Origin: Bacteroidales bacterium | GTDB lineage: Bacteria > Bacteroidota > Bacteroidia > Bacteroidales > JALTDM01 | Assembly (NCBI GenBank): GCA_027074135.1 | Contig: JALTDM010000189.1 | Coordinates: forward strand, 1 to 8,145 | Direction: 5' to 3' | DNA length: 8,145 bases | In this document: positions 6,163-8,145 of the stretch, piece after piece | Layout of the letters: the number at the start of each line of letters is the position of its first letter | Numbering within the stretch: position 1 is the stretch's first letter | Made by a program: the position numbers and the translations under genes | Notes under the pieces: model-generated | The model's database searches: none | The model's input: only the letters and a program-made list of their open reading frames with translations | Told to the model about the DNA's origin: nothing

Positions 6163-7565
6163 TTTACCACCTTGATTTTCTTCAGATAATCAATAATAAC
6201 TTCAGCATCGGGTTTGTCGTATTTTTTTATTACTTTGTTGTATTTTAGCTTGTATGCAGTAAACATATAGTCGTTAATTGCCACTTTGTATACACCGTTT
6301 TTCAATTCTTTTCCATTTTTTTCCAGAACAACTCCGGTTATTTTACCGTTATCTGTTTTTAACAAAAACTCTACTCCACCTGCTTCCAATCCGTCTTCGT
6401 GTGTCAAAGCATATACATACAAAATCATTTCTGTTATTTGTTCGGGTGTCATTTCCAGCACCACATATTTATTACCAAAAGGCGACATCGCATAAATTTG
6501 TCTCAAAGTTATATTTCCTTCCGGTATTTGATGAATCCTTATGCCTCCATCATTTTGGAATGCCATATCAGCTCCGGTATAATCCAACATAGCATCTGTA
6601 ATTATCTTACCTAAGTCTTTATCCCCTGTAAATGTGCGACCTGCCTTTGCTATAACTTCGTCAAGATACGGAGCTTTTTCGTACTTATCTACCAATTTTT
6701 TCAGCGTTTTGTCATAATTTTTATACCTTTTCAAATCAAACAATGTATCCTTCTTTTCCACAACCTTCCCTTTATAGATTTTTAAAGTCGTCATTCCCAG
6801 ATATTTCATATATTTACCTGCTTGCAATACCAGAGTATTGTTTACAAGAGTATCTACACAGTGGTGTGTGTGTCCACCTATTATCACATCAAAATATGGA
6901 TATTTGGATGCAACTTCTTCGTCTTTGTCACTACCCAAATGAGATAATAAAATAGATACTGTAACCGTGTCTTTTACTTTTTTATATTTTTTCAATACGT
7001 TTTCAGGGTCATAAAATTTTATGGGTTTTACTTTCGGAACATAAGAATCCGGGTACCCGTTTGCTCCTATTTGCAAAAGTCCCAAAACGAAAATTTTATC
7101 GCCGCGGGAAGTCTCAAACATAACATACGGCTTTGTTACAATTCCCGTATCATTGCCGTCCATGTTGGCACAAATAAACGGAAACCGTGCTTGTTTTTCC
7201 CTCTCTATAAACACGGGAATAGTATAATCAAACTCGTGGTTACCTATTTCCGAAACATCATACCCCACACGGTTCATCAAATCTATAATAGGGTAGCCGT
7301 AATATTTTTTGGTCTTTTGTTTGCAAGTATCCGGCACAAATTTATCTGTAACTGGATTGCCCGTAAAAATATCTCCTGCAGAAAATACAAACACATCCTT
7401 ATAAATTGCTCTCACAGAATCAATGATAAACTTGGCTTGCGGAAAAGTCTTAAGCCTGCCGTGCATATCGTTTGTGTGGAAAATAATAACTGTAGTGGTA
7501 TCTTGTGCAGATATAGTAAATAATGACACAAGAGTTATTATAATGAATAAAAATTGCTTTTTCAT
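6159..7565 (-). CDS. Secreted 5'-nucleotidase / UshA-type metallophosphatase
   Basis: A 468-residue two-domain enzyme of the family that includes UshA, which hydrolyses nucleotides and sometimes nucleotide sugars or NAD in the periplasm. A signal peptide (MKKQ, hydrophobic to about residue 18, SAQD) suggests cleavage near Ala20 and no lipidation. Metallophosphatase ligands appear in order: Asp33 and His35 (HTNDMHG), Asp65 (SAGDIFTGN), Asn109-His110 (GNHEFDY), His209 (LLSHLGSDKD), His232 and His234 (GGHTHH). The C-terminal 5'-nucleotidase domain (about 305-445) has NDGGIR (338-343), LRQIYAMSPFGN (354-365) and GGVEF (396-400). It is shorter than UshA (550), and the usual GGDG(Y/F) element expected after NDYM (431-434) is absent, so base recognition may differ. 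A -7 promoter element lies just upstream. Downstream it overlaps the sirtuin by 4 bases. The exact substrate (AMP, NAD, other phosphoesters) cannot be told from sequence. Confidence 0.93.
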   Translation of the reverse strand: MKKQFLFIIITLVSLFTISAQDTTTVIIFHTNDMHGRLKTFPQAKFIIDSVRAIYKDVFVFSAGDIFTGNPVTDKFVPDTCKQKTKKYYGYPIIDLMNRVGYDVSEIGNHEFDYTIPVFIEREKQARFPFICANMDGNDTGIVTKPYVMFETSRGDKIFVLGLLQIGANGYPDSYVPKVKPIKFYDPENVLKKYKKVKDTVTVSILLSHLGSDKDEEVASKYPYFDVIIGGHTHHCVDTLVNNTLVLQAGKYMKYLGMTTLKIYKGKVVEKKDTLFDLKRYKNYDKTLKKLVDKYEKAPYLDEVIAKAGRTFTGDKDLGKIITDAMLDYTGADMAFQNDGGIRIHQIPEGNITLRQIYAMSPFGNKYVVLEMTPEQITEMILYVYALTHEDGLEAGGVEFLLKTDNGKITGVVLEKNGKELKNGVYKVAINDYMFTAYKLKYNKVIKKYDKPDAEVIIDYLKKIKVVK

Positions 7566-7587
7566 AATTTTGATTTTTATTTAAATG

Positions 7588-7595
7588 CAAAAATA
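7588..7595 (-). promoter_or_regulatory. Bacteroidota-type -7 promoter element for the nucleotidase-sirtuin operon
   Basis: The minus strand reads TATTTTTG, fitting TAnnTTTG, followed by CATTTAAA. It lies 22 bases before the nucleotidase ATG, giving a leader of roughly 16 bases. No clear -33 element is found, and the surroundings are AT-rich, so a chance match is possible. Confidence 0.5.
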
Positions 7596-7618
7596 ATCAA
7601 ATTCCCCATGATGGTATT

Positions 7619-7716
7619 TGCATAACACAAATAGAATTACTTTTTGCTTAAAAATAATTAAATAATAATCCGAATTACTTAAATATTCCTATCAGACAAC
7701 GAACTTCTGTTATGTA
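7619..7716. repeat. Imperfect long-range inverted repeat with internal 9-base direct repeat
   Basis: CATAACA (7621-7627) is the exact complement of TGTTATG (7708-7714). The pairing can be extended to 7619-7632 against 7703-7716 with two mismatches and one G-T wobble. Between the arms, GAATTACTT occurs at 7634-7642 and again at 7672-7680. The 199-base spacer between the hemerythrin and nucleotidase genes holds nothing else apart from the promoter element. The centre of the repeat is not obviously palindromic. Confidence 0.4.
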
Positions 7717-7764
7717 TAATTTCACCACATAATTTTAGTAAGTATAAAAAAACTTAAGGTATTT

Positions 7765-8145
7765 TTATTTATCCGTTTTCAAATTGAATTCCGGTATTTT
7801 TTTTAGTTCGTTAACATATCTTTTATCTGTAATAAGTATATGATTATTTAACCAATTTCTTAAAAAAGACATTACTTCATAGGTTAGGGCACCTTTATTT
7901 TTATTGTATTTCTTTTTAAATTCTTCAACTTTTTTAATAAAATCTTCATGTTCTTTTATGTGTTCTATTTCCTCAGAATAGCCAACTTTACGAAACAGAT
8001 TCTCTTCAGTTTTAAAATGAAACTGAGTATATTCTCCCATTTCTTGTATTATTTCTGCAATTTTGTCTTGATGTTCATTTTTCAGGAACGCATCATATAA
8101 TTTATTTATAATACCAATTAATTTTTTATGTTGATCGTCAATAAG
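7765..8145 (-). CDS. Bacteriohemerythrin (partial; 5' end outside the window)
   Basis: The frame is open from the window edge at 8145 to a TAA at 7765-7767, giving 126 visible residues. An internal ATG at 8040 is not the real start, because clear hemerythrin sequence (IDDQHKKLIGIINKLYDAF) precedes it. All seven diiron ligands of the four-helix bundle are present, numbered from the first visible residue: His6, His43 and Glu47 (HFKTE), His62 and His66 (HIKEH), His102 and Asp107 (HILITD). Such proteins bind O2 reversibly and serve in oxygen storage, delivery or sensing. Single-domain bacteriohemerythrins are about 130-140 residues, so perhaps only the first 8-12 are missing, though the domain could be the end of a larger sensor protein. 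It is transcribed toward the nucleotidase gene but separated by 199 bases with a promoter, so probably a separate unit. No strong terminator follows: only a weak CTTAAG then a seven-T run. Confidence 0.93.
   Translation of the reverse strand, partial: LIDDQHKKLIGIINKLYDAFLKNEHQDKIAEIIQEMGEYTQFHFKTEENLFRKVGYSEEIEHIKEHEDFIKKVEEFKKKYNKNKGALTYEVMSFLRNWLNNHILITDKRYVNELKKIPEFNLKTDK

Noticed and set aside
5806..7523. Several plus-strand frames of 60-150 codons opposite the sirtuin and nucleotidase
   Set aside because: They are shadows of two strongly supported minus-strand genes, with no own motifs or promoters.
7710..7732. TTATGT/ACATAA hairpin as a terminator for the hemerythrin gene
   Set aside because: The stem is only six AT-rich pairs with an 11-base loop and no following T run; it would be too weak.
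7740..7765. CTTAAG followed by seven T on the minus strand as an intrinsic terminator of the hemerythrin gene
   Set aside because: No GC-containing stem can be drawn; the palindrome is six bases with no room for a loop.

Overview
The window reads as a piece of a low-GC chromosome of the phylum Bacteroidota, probably Bacteroidales or a close relative. Four things point there: a chimeric HU-like/SPOR membrane protein typical of this phylum; three TAnnTTTG-type -7 promoter elements close upstream of genes; starts that mostly lack a clear Shine-Dalgarno sequence; and an L25 (Ctc/TL5 type) ribosomal protein with an Ala/Glu-rich tail. No tRNA, rRNA, IS element, transposase, phage gene or CRISPR array is visible.

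Layout. Left block (4-3333, + strand): three closely packed genes, probably one transcript. They are a conserved-looking protein of unknown function, a secreted C1B cysteine aminopeptidase (PepC/bleomycin hydrolase family), and a PLP-dependent class I/II aminotransferase whose exact substrate cannot be read from sequence. A hairpin at 3340-3365 sits between this block and the convergent L25 gene and suits termination of the minus-strand transcript best. The rplY/ctc gene (3386-3973, - strand) stands alone, with a promoter about 75 bases upstream of its start and a somewhat structured leader.

Middle: a gene-free, very AT-rich stretch of about 310 bases (4054-4365) lies between the divergent promoters of rplY and the HU/SPOR gene (4392-5426, + strand). 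The HU/SPOR gene ends only 4 bases from the convergent stop of a sirtuin.

Right block (5431-8145, all - strand): read in transcription order, it holds a bacteriohemerythrin that runs off the window edge, a 199-base spacer with a promoter and an inverted repeat, a secreted UshA-type 5'-nucleotidase/metallophosphatase, and a CobB-type sirtuin joined to the nucleotidase by a 4-base ATGA overlap. The nucleotidase-sirtuin pair is the most suggestive association: one enzyme family can hydrolyse nucleotides (in some members NAD) in the periplasm, the other consumes NAD in the cytoplasm.

Most genes are recognisable housekeeping or metabolic families. I found no convincing new multi-gene system. The items most worth a second look are the unknown first gene, the HU-to-SPOR membrane protein, the coupled nucleotidase-sirtuin pair, and a repeat fragment shared by the two larger intergenic regions.
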